Assembly: GCA_017995665.1 (NCBI GenBank)
Contig: JAGOIM010000019.1
Location: 1 to 14,795 of the forward strand
Reading direction: 5' to 3'
From: Anaerolineaceae bacterium
Lineage (GTDB): Bacteria > Chloroflexota > Anaerolineae > Anaerolineales > Anaerolineaceae
DNA length: 14,795 nt
Shown: positions 6,229 to 13,706 of the stretch, piece by piece
Layout of the letters: each line of letters starts with the position of its first letter
How positions within the stretch are numbered: position 1 is the stretch's first letter
Made by a program: the position numbers and the translations under genes
The notes under the pieces: generated by a model
What the model was told of the DNA's origin: nothing
Seen by the model: only the letters and a program-made list of their open reading frames with translations
Database searches by the model: none

Positions 6229-6244
6229 AATCGCTGGGAGATCT

Positions 6245-7864
6245 ATGTCACAAGCTTTTTATCGCGTTTGGCGCCCTGCCACCTGGGACGAAGTTGTTGG
6301 TCAAGACCACATTGTGCAAACCTTGCGCAATGCCATCGCCACCGACCGTGTCGCCCATGCCTACCTCTTCGCCGGTGCAAAAGGAACCGGTAAAACCACC
6401 AGTGCCCGTTTGCTTGCCAAGGCGGTCAATTGCCTCGATCCGGATAAGACCATTCAACCTTGTAATCACTGCTCGAACTGTCTGGCGGTCAATGAGGGAC
6501 GCTTCCTTGATTTGATTGAAATCGACGCTGCCTCCAACACCAGCGTTGACGACATCCGCGAACTGCGCGATAAAATCAATTTTGCTCCCTCACAGGGAAA
6601 ATTTAAGGTCTACATCATCGATGAAGTCCACATGCTCTCAACTTCCGCCTTCAATGCCCTGTTGAAGACACTCGAAGAGCCGCCTTCGCATGTCATATTC
6701 ATCCTTTGCACGACCGAAATTCACAAAATTCCGGCAACGGTGCTTTCGCGCTGTCAGCGGCACGAATTTCGCCGGATTCCGGTTCCAACCATTATCAAGA
6801 AACTGGAAGTTCTGACCAAGCAAGAAGGCATCGAGATTGAACCGGAAGCACTGAGCCTGATTGCACGCCAGGCAACCGGCGCGATGCGGGATGCAATTTC
6901 GCTGGTAGACCAACTCTCTTCGATGTCAAAAAAGGTGACGCTTGAAATCGCCCAGGAAGTTTTGGGCACCGCCACCAGCCAATCGGTCATCGAATTGGTT
7001 GACGCTATTTTGAGCGAAAACAGCGGTTTGGGCTTGGAAATTATCCATAAAGCCCTCGACAGTGGAACAGACCCGCGCCAATATGCCCGGCAGGTGGTCG
7101 ATTATCTGCGCGATTTGCTGGTGATAAAAATGCAAGCCGGCAACGACCTCGAACTAACCCCTGAAGACCGCAAAATTATGGAAGGACAAGCCAAAAGGTT
7201 TGAAACCAGCCATCTCGTTTCGATTATCAGCACCTTCAGTGAGGCTTCCACTGACCTGAAAGCCAATTGGCATCCCGGTTTGGGGCTCGAGTTGGCTTTA
7301 GCGTCTTCGCTCTATCAGCCGCAACCGGTTCTGCAAGTTGTGCAAGAAACAGAACGCCCGGTTCCTCGTTTTCGCGAGGAAGAAGCTCCCCGAAAGGCAA
7401 GCGCGGCTTCTCAAACAGAGGCCGTCCAAAAAGAAACAAGTGATAAAACTTATGAAATGATCGAGGTTGCCCCAACCTTCGATTCAAGCCAACCGCTTAC
7501 GCTTGAGCTGGCTCTTTCTCAATGGGATCGGGTGAAACAAGGGCTTGGCAAGAAGAATCGAGTAACCGCCGCCGTGGTAAATTCGGGCAAAGTGGTTCAG
7601 GCTTTGGGCGACACAATTGTGCTAAATTTCCAAAGTGAGCTCTTGAGAGAACGGATTTTAGAAGATAAAGGAAACAAACTTGTCCTGGCAATCCTTAAGC
7701 ATGTTTATGGGCGTGAGATTACTTTGATTTGTACTGTTGGCGACCAACGGGTAAAATTAACGGAAGAGAACGAAAAAGAAGTAGATTTGATCAATATTGC
7801 TTTAACTGAATTACACGGTGTGCTGCTCAAAGACGACCCCACCGAAGAACGAAAGGAAGAATAA
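6245..7864 (+). CDS. dnaX: DNA polymerase III subunit gamma/tau DnaX
   Basis: DnaX is the ATPase core of the clamp loader that places the beta clamp on primed DNA. The 539-residue protein has Walker A GAKGTGKTT (44-52), a zinc module (C63, C73, C76, C79), Walker B VYIIDE (122-127), the arginine-finger motif LSRCQ (167-171) and sensor 2 GAMRDAIS (212-219). A collar domain to about 370, a variable charged linker and a C-terminal tau-like domain (about 440-525) follow. The start at 6245 has GGGAG (6236-6240) four bases upstream and matches the family start MSQAFYRVWRP. A longer open frame reaching back into the previous gene was not used. A -1 slippery heptamer lies at 6928-6934. It is co-transcribed with the ebfC and recR genes that follow. 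Confidence 0.97.
   Translation: MSQAFYRVWRPATWDEVVGQDHIVQTLRNAIATDRVAHAYLFAGAKGTGKTTSARLLAKAVNCLDPDKTIQPCNHCSNCLAVNEGRFLDLIEIDAASNTSVDDIRELRDKINFAPSQGKFKVYIIDEVHMLSTSAFNALLKTLEEPPSHVIFILCTTEIHKIPATVLSRCQRHEFRRIPVPTIIKKLEVLTKQEGIEIEPEALSLIARQATGAMRDAISLVDQLSSMSKKVTLEIAQEVLGTATSQSVIELVDAILSENSGLGLEIIHKALDSGTDPRQYARQVVDYLRDLLVIKMQAGNDLELTPEDRKIMEGQAKRFETSHLVSIISTFSEASTDLKANWHPGLGLELALASSLYQPQPVLQVVQETERPVPRFREEEAPRKASAASQTEAVQKETSDKTYEMIEVAPTFDSSQPLTLELALSQWDRVKQGLGKKNRVTAAVVNSGKVVQALGDTIVLNFQSELLRERILEDKGNKLVLAILKHVYGREITLICTVGDQRVKLTEENEKEVDLINIALTELHGVLLKDDPTEERKEE
6928..6967 (+). promoter_or_regulatory. Candidate -1 frameshift site in dnaX with downstream hairpin
   Basis: The heptamer A AAA AAG (6928-6934) is in the correct phase (TCA AAA AAG). 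A -1 slip would read GGT GAC GCT and then stop at TGA (6943-6945), giving a 233-residue product. A small hairpin, GCCCA (6950-6954) with TGGGC (6963-6967), lies 15 bases downstream. The same heptamer produces the gamma subunit in E. coli, but there it lies after the collar domain. Here the product would lack that domain, so function is doubtful. Confidence 0.3.
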
Positions 7865-7865
7865 T

Positions 7866-8207
7866 ATGGCTAAAGGATATCGTGGACCCTCTGGCGGTGC
7901 CAGACCACAAGGAAATATGATGGCGCAAATCGCCAAGATGCAAGAACAAATGGGCGCTGCTCAGGACGAACTCGAAAACGAATTCGTCACCGAGTCCGCC
8001 GGTGGAGGCGCTGTTTCGGTTACCATGAGCGGCAAACAAGTCTGCTCTGCGATTGTGATTGATGCCGGTCTTTTGGAAGACGGCGACGCTGAAATGTTGC
8101 AAGATTTGGTTTTGACGGCTGTCAACAAAGCGTTGGATAGCTCCCGCAAGCTTTCGGATGACAAAATGGCACCATTCACCAGTATGCTGGGCGGTTTTGG
8201 CTTATAG
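7866..8207 (+). CDS. ebfC: YbaB/EbfC family nucleoid-associated protein
   Basis: This 113-residue protein belongs to the YbaB/EbfC family, small dimeric DNA-binding proteins encoded between dnaX and recR in very many bacteria. A glycine-rich N terminus is followed by a long helix (MMAQIAKMQEQMGAAQDELENEF, about 18-40), the beta region SAGGGAVSVTMSGKQVCSAIVID (44-66) and C-terminal helices around LQDLVLTAVNKAL (77-89), a usual family layout. AAGGAAG (7854-7860) lies five bases before the ATG, which decides this start over an upstream in-frame ATG inside dnaX. It begins 1 base after the dnaX stop codon, and recR starts 3 bases after its own stop. The N-terminal Gly/Arg-rich tail (residues 1-17) is longer than in E. 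coli YbaB. Confidence 0.93.
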   Translation: MAKGYRGPSGGARPQGNMMAQIAKMQEQMGAAQDELENEFVTESAGGGAVSVTMSGKQVCSAIVIDAGLLEDGDAEMLQDLVLTAVNKALDSSRKLSDDKMAPFTSMLGGFGL

Positions 8208-8210
8208 TCT

Positions 8211-8819
8211 ATGCATACAATACCCGATCCGGTTCAAAACCTAATCGATGCCTTTTCGCGCCTGCCGGGAATTGGGCCTAAGTCCGCCTCCCGGCTGGCT
8301 TTTTTCATGCTCAAGTCGCCCGAGCGGCTTTCGCTTGATTTAGCCGAAGCACTCGAAGCGCTCAAAGCCGAAACTTCGCATTGTCAGCAATGCTTCAATA
8401 TCACGCTGGCTGGGGAAGAGATTTGCGAGATTTGCGCCTCAGCCCAACGCAGCGAGGAAACCATCTGTGTCGTTGAAGAACCGCTGGATGTCCTGGCAAT
8501 CGAGCGCACCGGTGTTTATCAGGGCAAATATCACGTCCTGATGGGCGTGCTTTCGCCGATTGAAGGGATTGGTCCCGACCAAATCAAGATTTTCCCCCTG
8601 TTGGAACGCCTGAAAAACGGTAATACGCGTGAAGTCATCATCGCCACCAACCCATCCATGGAAGGCGATGCCACCGCTCAATATTTGTTGCAGCGCATTG
8701 CCCCGCTGGGGATAAAAGTCAGTCGCCTGGCGCGAGGCTTGCCGGTTGGCGGCGATATTGAATATGCCGACCAATCCACTCTCCAGCGCGCCCTGGCATA
8801 TCGCCAGACGATGGAATAA
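8211..8819 (+). CDS. recR: Recombination mediator protein RecR
   Basis: RecR works with RecO and RecF to load RecA onto gapped DNA. The 202-residue protein has the helix-hairpin-helix motif LPGIGPKSA (18-26), a zinc finger with C58, C61, C72 and C75, and a Toprim domain (about 84-180) with ICVVEE, ATNPSMEGDAT and the Walker B-like VSRLARGLPVGGDIEYAD. Length and motif order are normal. The ATG lies 3 bases after the ebfC stop with no clear ribosome site, so translational coupling is likely. The last 15 codons (8772-8816) and the stop are present again downstream at 8981-9028 as a separated, nearly synonymous copy. Confidence 0.97.
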   Translation: MHTIPDPVQNLIDAFSRLPGIGPKSASRLAFFMLKSPERLSLDLAEALEALKAETSHCQQCFNITLAGEEICEICASAQRSEETICVVEEPLDVLAIERTGVYQGKYHVLMGVLSPIEGIGPDQIKIFPLLERLKNGNTREVIIATNPSMEGDATAQYLLQRIAPLGIKVSRLARGLPVGGDIEYADQSTLQRALAYRQTME

Positions 8820-8822
8820 TAT

Positions 8823-8886
8823 GTAGGTCGGACGGAGTGCCGGAACGAAGAGAACGGCGACCCCTTCTTTGCGGACTCCGACATTT
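8823..8886. repeat. 64-bp intergenic repeat, copy 1
   Basis: This copy starts GTAGGTCGGAC and ends ACTCCGACATTT. The ends are imperfect inverted repeats (GTCGGA...ACTCCGAC), so it can fold into a hairpin. It begins three bases after the recR stop codon and resembles the copy 76 bases downstream, differing at a handful of positions. Confidence 0.8.
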
Positions 8887-8898
8887 CAATACCTTATA

Positions 8899-8962
8899 GT
8901 AGGTCGGACGAAGTGCCGGAATGATATGAACGGCGACCACTTCTTTGCGGACTCCGACATTT
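8899..8962. repeat. 64-bp intergenic repeat, copy 2
   Basis: It has the same ends as copy 1 (GTAGGTCGGAC and ACTCCGACATTT), with a 12-base spacer between the copies. Differences fall mostly in the middle, where ACGAAGAG becomes ATGATATG. Two copies only and no spacer-array layout, so this is not a CRISPR; a dispersed hairpin repeat fits better. Confidence 0.8.
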
Positions 8963-8980
8963 AAAAACACCTATTTTACC

Positions 8981-9028
8981 CACTCCACCCTCCAGCGTGC
9001 CTTGGTATATCGCCAAACGATGGAATGA
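8981..9028 (+). pseudogene. Duplicated tail of recR (last 15 codons and stop)
   Basis: The frame reads HSTLQRALVYRQTME and then TGA, against QSTLQRALAYRQTME and TAA at the real recR end (8772-8819), exactly 209 bases upstream. Most base differences are at third positions and silent (ACT/ACC, CGC/CGT, CTG/TTG, CAG/CAA); only Q to H and A to V change the protein. There is no start and no upstream part, so this is a remnant. It shows that this recR end was once under coding selection in both copies, or that one was acquired from a related recR. Confidence 0.8.
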
Positions 9029-9054
9029 GAAAAGAAAAGTAGAGAATAACAGAA

Positions 9055-9645
9055 ATGAAATTTACCAAAGATGCAATCATCAATTTCTTCGATCCCCTGG
9101 CTGAAGGCTGGGACGACCACAAACAGCCAGATTTCGCAAAAATTAACCTCCTTTTGGATAATGCTGCCGTTACAGAGGGGAAAACTGTTTTGGATGTCGC
9201 CTGTGGCACCGGTGTTTTGGTTCCGCTTTTACTGGAACGCAAAGTCGCTTCGGTTGTCGGCGTTGATATCGCCCCTGAGATGATTCGGATTGCTCAGGAA
9301 AAGCACCAACATCCCAATTTCACTTTTTTGGCCGGAGATGTAGAAGAACTGGATTTTGAACAGCAGTTTGATTGCATCCTGATTTTCAACTCCTTCCCCC
9401 ATTTTGCTGATTCGGAAAAATTGATTTCTCGCATGGCAGACTTGCTCGCACCCGGTGGCACCCTGACCGTTGCCCACGCCATGGGCCGCGAACATATGAA
9501 CCACCACCATGCCGGCCCCGCCTCCGCGGTTTCAATCGACCTCATGCCGGCTAGTGAACTGGCTCTGATCTTCGATAAACACCTCAAAACCGTGACTGTC
9601 ATTGACGAAGAGGACATGTATCAAGTGGTTGGGGTGAAAGAATAA
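9055..9645 (+). CDS. Class I SAM-dependent methyltransferase, substrate unknown
   Basis: A 196-residue methyltransferase of the seven-beta-strand fold. SAM-binding motif I is VLDVACGTGVL (45-55). The acidic residue after strand 2 is D71 in VVGVDIAPEMI, then AGDVEEL (93-99) follows, with strand 4 in FDCILIFNSFPHF (105-117) and the post-II motif LLAPGGTLTVAH (130-141). The HAMGREHMNHHHAG segment (141-154) is histidine rich and could bind metal or substrate. Small-molecule methylation is the usual role of such short members, but the substrate cannot be read from sequence. The ribosome site before ATG 9055 is weak. It lies 26 bases after the recR-tail remnant and is convergent with the helicase gene 48 bases away, so it is probably not part of the defence operon. 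Confidence 0.88.
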   Translation: MKFTKDAIINFFDPLAEGWDDHKQPDFAKINLLLDNAAVTEGKTVLDVACGTGVLVPLLLERKVASVVGVDIAPEMIRIAQEKHQHPNFTFLAGDVEELDFEQQFDCILIFNSFPHFADSEKLISRMADLLAPGGTLTVAHAMGREHMNHHHAGPASAVSIDLMPASELALIFDKHLKTVTVIDEEDMYQVVGVKE

Positions 9646-9693
9646 GGGAAAAACCACTAAAAGCCTTCGATCCAAGCTGATTTTTTCTTGTTT

Positions 9694-11628
9694 TTAATTT
9701 ATAGGTGTAACCTTCCAACCAGCAAGTTCAAGTTTGGAAATTTCCTCTTCATTAACTGAACTTTGAGGTAAAGCTAAGCAGATAAGTCCCTTTGCTCGTG
9801 TAAGAGCCACAAAGAGACATTTCAAACGCTTGGTTTTTCGCACCTCTACGTTATTACTAGGAGGTGTAGCATAAAGCCAAGGCAAAACGTCCTTGATATT
9901 GTGCTTGTACCAATATGTTTCTAAAACCAGTGTTGCAAGATGAGTACGTCCTTTTACAGAATGGATACTGCCTAAACGGATGTCAATGGCTCGTCCTGTT
10001 TCTGGGTCGGTATAATTATAGCAATTAAGTTTTTGGTTACCGTCTTCCTCTTCAATTTCATCAATCTTTTCTTGTTTTACCCATGAAAAAAAGGTGCTTC
10101 CCCCAGAAGAAATACCAAAATAGCCATCAATCAATTCACGTATTTTTAAAGCCACCTTGTCCCATTCATCTTCGGACGAAATCGGCATTTCTAAAGAATC
10201 TTTTATTATCGTTCGAAATCTGGCATGTTCTTCTAAAGGCACGAACGAAAGTATTGAAGCAAAAGCATGTCGAGAATGCGATATACGGGTTGTCGTTTGT
10301 GTATTTATGTATCGTTTTAATCCTTGGGCAACTGTCTCAACCAATTTGTTTTTCTCGAGGGTTTGTTGCTGAAGAGCATTCCCTATCCGGAAATATTCTA
10401 TTAAAAATTCAGGGTTAGGGTTGCTTCCCGAAATAGAGGAGTTGTAATTATTCCAGTAATCTATTACGCTACTAGGAAAATGAGAATTATCTAGTGTTTC
10501 CATTTCTTTATTGTGGACTAGTCCAATAGCATGACAGCCGTGATGTGCTTCATTAAGGAGTTCATCATCAGTAAAACAACTCAATACATGTTTAGCATAC
10601 ACAGGAAGGACCCTACTGATTTCCTCATTTTTAAAAAGAAAGATTGTGTGTTCTAAATTGTTTTTGGCAAATTTCTCGCACTCACCAGTCATCTTGGCTA
10701 AATCTATTGATAATGGGTTGGCAAGCTGTGCAATTTTATTGCTAAAACGTTTGCTATTCTTCACAGTTTCAACTTCTTTTCGAGGAAATGCGCTCTTCTC
10801 GTCTTTAGTCGAAAGCGTTTGAAAAATTGCTTGGTTACAGTCTCCAAATGAATTGATAATTGAAGCTGTCTCATCTGGGAAAGCAGCATCTATAATTTCC
10901 CACTGCAAAGAATCGGTATCTTGAGCTTCATCAATGAGGAGTATAGGAAAGCGATATTGAATGGAATGAGGCATAGTTGGTAAATTTTTTAAGGCATAGC
11001 GGGCAATATAAAGCATTTCATCAAAGGTGAAATAACCTTCGCGGAAAGATTGCTCAACACATTTTTTTAAATTAATATATGATTCTGTGGTTTCTTTACA
11101 TCTTATATTTAGTTTTACGGGAAAATCCAGGGACTCGCAGGCGGACTCTGTAAAATGCTTTCGCTCGAGATAGCTTTTTGTCTTGCGTGGGAGTTTAGCC
11201 CATCTTCGAGTTAACGTCATTTTGGGATCAATGGCAGAGATTTTGATATTCTTTGAGCGCAACCAAGGGAGCCCGATAAATGTATCGCAAAAAGAATGCA
11301 ATGTGCCTATGTAGTGTGGGTATGAAAAAAGCTTTCGTCCAACTCCAGTAGTTCCTAAGCGGGTTTCGATTTCTTCCCTTGCGACATTAGTATGGGAGAG
11401 AACGCAGATACCTCTGTTTGTGTATGTCCATTTTTTTGCCAGAATGGCTAGTTTTGCAATTAAGAGTGTTGTCTTTCCACTACCAGGAAATGCTTGAATG
11501 TCGAAAGTATCTAACCTTTTTATTACATTGCGCCGTGTATCATCAAAAGAGATGTTCCTAAACAATTTTTCGACCTCATCAATGTCTTTATCCTCTATCT
11601 GGATATTTGCTAATGGAGCGATTGGCAT
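9694..11628 (-). CDS. gajB: UvrD/PcrA-like superfamily 1 helicase, GajB-type partner of the OLD nuclease
   Basis: This 644-residue SF1A helicase-like protein has its motifs in order: Walker A FPGSGKTT (47-54), motif Ia LSHTNVAREEI (78-88), GTLHSF (108-113), motif II LLIDEAQD (230-237), motif III FGDCNQAIF (261-269), RFSNKIAQLANPL (294-306), motif V HSVKGRTHLATLVLE (556-570) and motif VI FVALTRAK (606-613). In Gabija systems GajB senses exposed DNA ends or nucleotide changes and works with GajA in a large complex. It starts 4 bases after the nuclease stop, with AGAGGA 8 bases before the ATG inside that gene, so the two are coupled. It is longer than the best studied GajB (about 490 residues), mainly through inserts between motifs IV and V. 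Base composition is more A+T rich than the plus-strand genes. The helicase fold is certain; the Gabija role is inferred from the pair. Confidence 0.85.
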   Translation of the reverse strand: MPIAPLANIQIEDKDIDEVEKLFRNISFDDTRRNVIKRLDTFDIQAFPGSGKTTLLIAKLAILAKKWTYTNRGICVLSHTNVAREEIETRLGTTGVGRKLFSYPHYIGTLHSFCDTFIGLPWLRSKNIKISAIDPKMTLTRRWAKLPRKTKSYLERKHFTESACESLDFPVKLNIRCKETTESYINLKKCVEQSFREGYFTFDEMLYIARYALKNLPTMPHSIQYRFPILLIDEAQDTDSLQWEIIDAAFPDETASIINSFGDCNQAIFQTLSTKDEKSAFPRKEVETVKNSKRFSNKIAQLANPLSIDLAKMTGECEKFAKNNLEHTIFLFKNEEISRVLPVYAKHVLSCFTDDELLNEAHHGCHAIGLVHNKEMETLDNSHFPSSVIDYWNNYNSSISGSNPNPEFLIEYFRIGNALQQQTLEKNKLVETVAQGLKRYINTQTTTRISHSRHAFASILSFVPLEEHARFRTIIKDSLEMPISSEDEWDKVALKIRELIDGYFGISSGGSTFFSWVKQEKIDEIEEEDGNQKLNCYNYTDPETGRAIDIRLGSIHSVKGRTHLATLVLETYWYKHNIKDVLPWLYATPPSNNVEVRKTKRLKCLFVALTRAKGLICLALPQSSVNEEEISKLELAGWKVTPIN

Positions 11629-11632
11629 AGTT

Positions 11633-13516
11633 CTAATCCTCTTCCGTCACATACTCTATCGCTTTCAGAATATAAGGGGGTATTTTTTGCTTGAAATCCC
11701 CATTATCGTTCTTATACTTATTTTCTATAATTATTGCTAATTGCTGAGCTACTTCAGCTTTTGACACTGAGAGTTTTGTAAACCAACTATATAAGTATGA
11801 TGCTTTTTCTTCTTTGGTTTTGTAACCGTCTGTTTTTTCTTTTAATTGCTTTAACTTATTTTCTTGATCCTTAGGAAGGTGTTTTATCTTAACGATTGCT
11901 TCAGCTAATTCCTCATCAAGTCCAGACATTGCAAGATCATATTCAAAAGTCCAATAATCTGACACGAAAGTTTTTACAAACTGTCCATCTGATTTTTCAC
12001 AAATTTCTTCCAAATGCAGCTCTTTTTCTTGAGCATCAAGATCTGATTCAGTTTTCCAACGACGTTTTCGTTTTTCCGGCCAATCGTTGACATCCTCGAA
12101 TTTTGTATCAATGCATATACCTGGAGCACAATCTGGCATAATATCTCGATCAGTTATGCAAGCAACAGGGATTGGTAATTGGCTGATTTCATTAACTCTT
12201 TGGAAAATACGTGCATACCGTCTAAGTCCGGTGCTCATTACATTAACTATCGACACACCATGTTTAGTTAAGTCTTTATTGAGTAATCTTGAAATTGTAG
12301 GTAGCAACAACTCTTCGGATGGTCCTTCAACAATGAGAACGGACCTTGCAAAAAAAAGGTTTGCTTTCGTGGCATCAAGATAGCGTTCTAAAAAAACATA
12401 ATCTTGAGCATCGAGCTTCGTATGTTTTTTTGACATTGGATATGGTTTGTTATTCTTCATTACGGTAATATTTTCAAGATTAACCACAGAAGTTAATAAG
12501 GGTGAATGAGTGGTGATGATGATTTCACGGTTGAATTTTGGATCATTCGCCGAATCTTGAAGAGCTTGAATTAATCTAAGCTGTCGTTGAGCGTGGATGT
12601 GCGCTTCAGGTTCTTCAATAAGCAAGAAAGAACTATTGGAATCGCGATTAAGTAGAAGTTCGCAAGCCATACTTAGCACATTACTAGTGCCAAGTCCCAC
12701 ACGTCCTTTTCCGGCCGCGTTTTGAATCGAGAGGTCAAGTTTTTCAAGAAGTGAAGTAATTTTTCTTGTCTCACTAGCATCTGTTCCGGAAACTTCAAAG
12801 TTTGTTGCTACTTTATCTCCTGCTAGCAACATTTTATCTTTCATTATCGATGTAATTTCATCGTTGGCACTTTTTAGATTCTTGTGATTAGCAAGCAAAT
12901 AGTTCAGAAGGTCTGCAATTCCGGTCAAAGAAAGCTCTTCAAGGTCATCTCCTTTTGAATATACCGATCTCCCATCATTTAAACCCGGAAGACCAATCAT
13001 TATCTGTGATAATCGCGAATTACGACCTGATTGCATATTGCTGTATGCGTCACGAAGAGGCCTCAAGTAAGTTGCGCGCAATAATTCTTTTGCTTCAGGA
13101 GCTGGGGTAGGACCATCTCCATTTTTCCCAGTCGAAAAAGCGGGGGATGTGCGTGGTGGTGAAAACTTTAATAATAACTTACAGGTCCAGTGAAGATAGA
13201 GACAGGGAACTTGCACATCATCTTGTGTTTCATAGGATAAACACTCTAGAAATGCTGCTTGTTCGTCAACTGATAAGTTCGAGAATTTACAGACAATTCT
13301 AATTTCACGATTTATATCTTCATCATAAAAATCTGATAACTCAGTTCTATACCAACTTTGGTCAGTCGTACCAAGAACGATTCTAATTGCATCTATAATG
13401 GCAGATTTACCAGAATCGTTTTCTCCAACCAAGATATTGAGCCCATTATTAAATTCGATTACCTGTTTCTCTCCGAAGCACCGAAAGTTGTTCAATTCCA
13501 AACTGCTTAAATACAT
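11633..13516 (-). CDS. gajA: OLD-family ATPase with Toprim nuclease domain, GajA-type (class 2 OLD)
   Basis: This 627-residue protein has an N-terminal ABC/SMC-like ATPase and a C-terminal Toprim domain. It starts MYLSSLELNNFRCFG, with Walker A GENDSGKS (31-38), a signature-like LGTSNVLSMA (275-284), Walker B FLLIEEPEAHIHAQ (297-310) and H-loop THSP (336-339). The Toprim domain has IVEGPSEELLLP (395-406) with the catalytic glutamate, TDRD (455-458), and a later TFEYDLA (523-529) and SKAEVAQQLA (585-594), typical of class 2 OLD proteins. GajA cuts DNA and is held in check by nucleotides until infection. ATG 13516 has GGAG (13526-13529) nine bases upstream; the TTG at 13531 would place that GGAG inside the gene. 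Class 2 OLD genes sit next to UvrD-like helicases, as here. ATPase and Toprim motifs both look intact. Confidence 0.87.
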   Translation of the reverse strand: MYLSSLELNNFRCFGEKQVIEFNNGLNILVGENDSGKSAIIDAIRIVLGTTDQSWYRTELSDFYDEDINREIRIVCKFSNLSVDEQAAFLECLSYETQDDVQVPCLYLHWTCKLLLKFSPPRTSPAFSTGKNGDGPTPAPEAKELLRATYLRPLRDAYSNMQSGRNSRLSQIMIGLPGLNDGRSVYSKGDDLEELSLTGIADLLNYLLANHKNLKSANDEITSIMKDKMLLAGDKVATNFEVSGTDASETRKITSLLEKLDLSIQNAAGKGRVGLGTSNVLSMACELLLNRDSNSSFLLIEEPEAHIHAQRQLRLIQALQDSANDPKFNREIIITTHSPLLTSVVNLENITVMKNNKPYPMSKKHTKLDAQDYVFLERYLDATKANLFFARSVLIVEGPSEELLLPTISRLLNKDLTKHGVSIVNVMSTGLRRYARIFQRVNEISQLPIPVACITDRDIMPDCAPGICIDTKFEDVNDWPEKRKRRWKTESDLDAQEKELHLEEICEKSDGQFVKTFVSDYWTFEYDLAMSGLDEELAEAIVKIKHLPKDQENKLKQLKEKTDGYKTKEEKASYLYSWFTKLSVSKAEVAQQLAIIIENKYKNDNGDFKQKIPPYILKAIEYVTEED

Positions 13517-13560
13517 ATTAGAATTCTCCAATTGAATTGATTTGGTGGATACTACTATTA

Positions 13561-13589
13561 TTTATATCATGATTGAGTAGACAGTTGAA
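13561..13589 (-). promoter_or_regulatory. Weak promoter candidate for the Gabija-like operon
   Basis: On the minus strand, TTCAAC (13589-13584) and TATAAA (13566-13561) are 17 bases apart and lie 45 bases before the gajA ATG. The -10 is one base from consensus, the -35 matches poorly. The region between this and the hairpin at 13601-13623 holds nothing else. Confidence 0.35.
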
Positions 13590-13592
13590 TTG

Positions 13593-13630
13593 TTAAAGCA
13601 CAAGACCGCATTTTGCGGTCTTGTTTTTAG
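13593..13630 (+). repeat. 38-bp hairpin repeat, left copy (terminator-like on + strand)
   Basis: CAAGACCGCA (13601-13610) pairs perfectly with TGCGGTCTTG (13614-13623) around a 3-base loop, followed on the + strand by TTTTT. On that strand it looks like a terminator, but all genes here run on the minus strand. A nearly identical copy lies at 14574-14611, and the lipoprotein gene is between them. The stretch 13631-13706 shows no gene. Confidence 0.8.
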
Positions 13631-13706
13631 TTATTCCGTTATCAATACCAGACTGAGAGTGACTTCCGTTTTACGATCAGTTCTTATGTAATCTCATTAA
13701 ATTTGA

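Noticed and set aside
6125..6244. Longer DnaX N terminus starting inside the lamin-tail gene
   Set aside because: The added 40 residues do not resemble DnaX. ATG 6245 has GGGAG four bases upstream and starts with the family-typical MSQAFYRVWRP.
8823..8962. Short CRISPR array
   Set aside because: Only two copies, separated by 12 bases, with internally variable repeats and no cas genes nearby.
9646..9693. Terminator between the methyltransferase and the helicase gene
   Set aside because: Only a weak, bulged pairing (AGCCTT with AAGCT) before a T-run is visible; it is too short to call.
9694..13516. Alternative defence types for the OLD/helicase pair, such as retron or PARIS
   Set aside because: No reverse transcriptase or structured non-coding RNA, and no PARIS-like AriA/AriB pair. 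The partner is a clear UvrD-like helicase, which points to the Gabija arrangement.
13517..13531. TTG start at 13531 for the OLD nuclease, adding five residues
   Set aside because: It would put the GGAG ribosome site (13526-13529) inside the gene. ATG 13516 has that site nine bases upstream and gives the usual OLD start (MYLSSLELNNFR).
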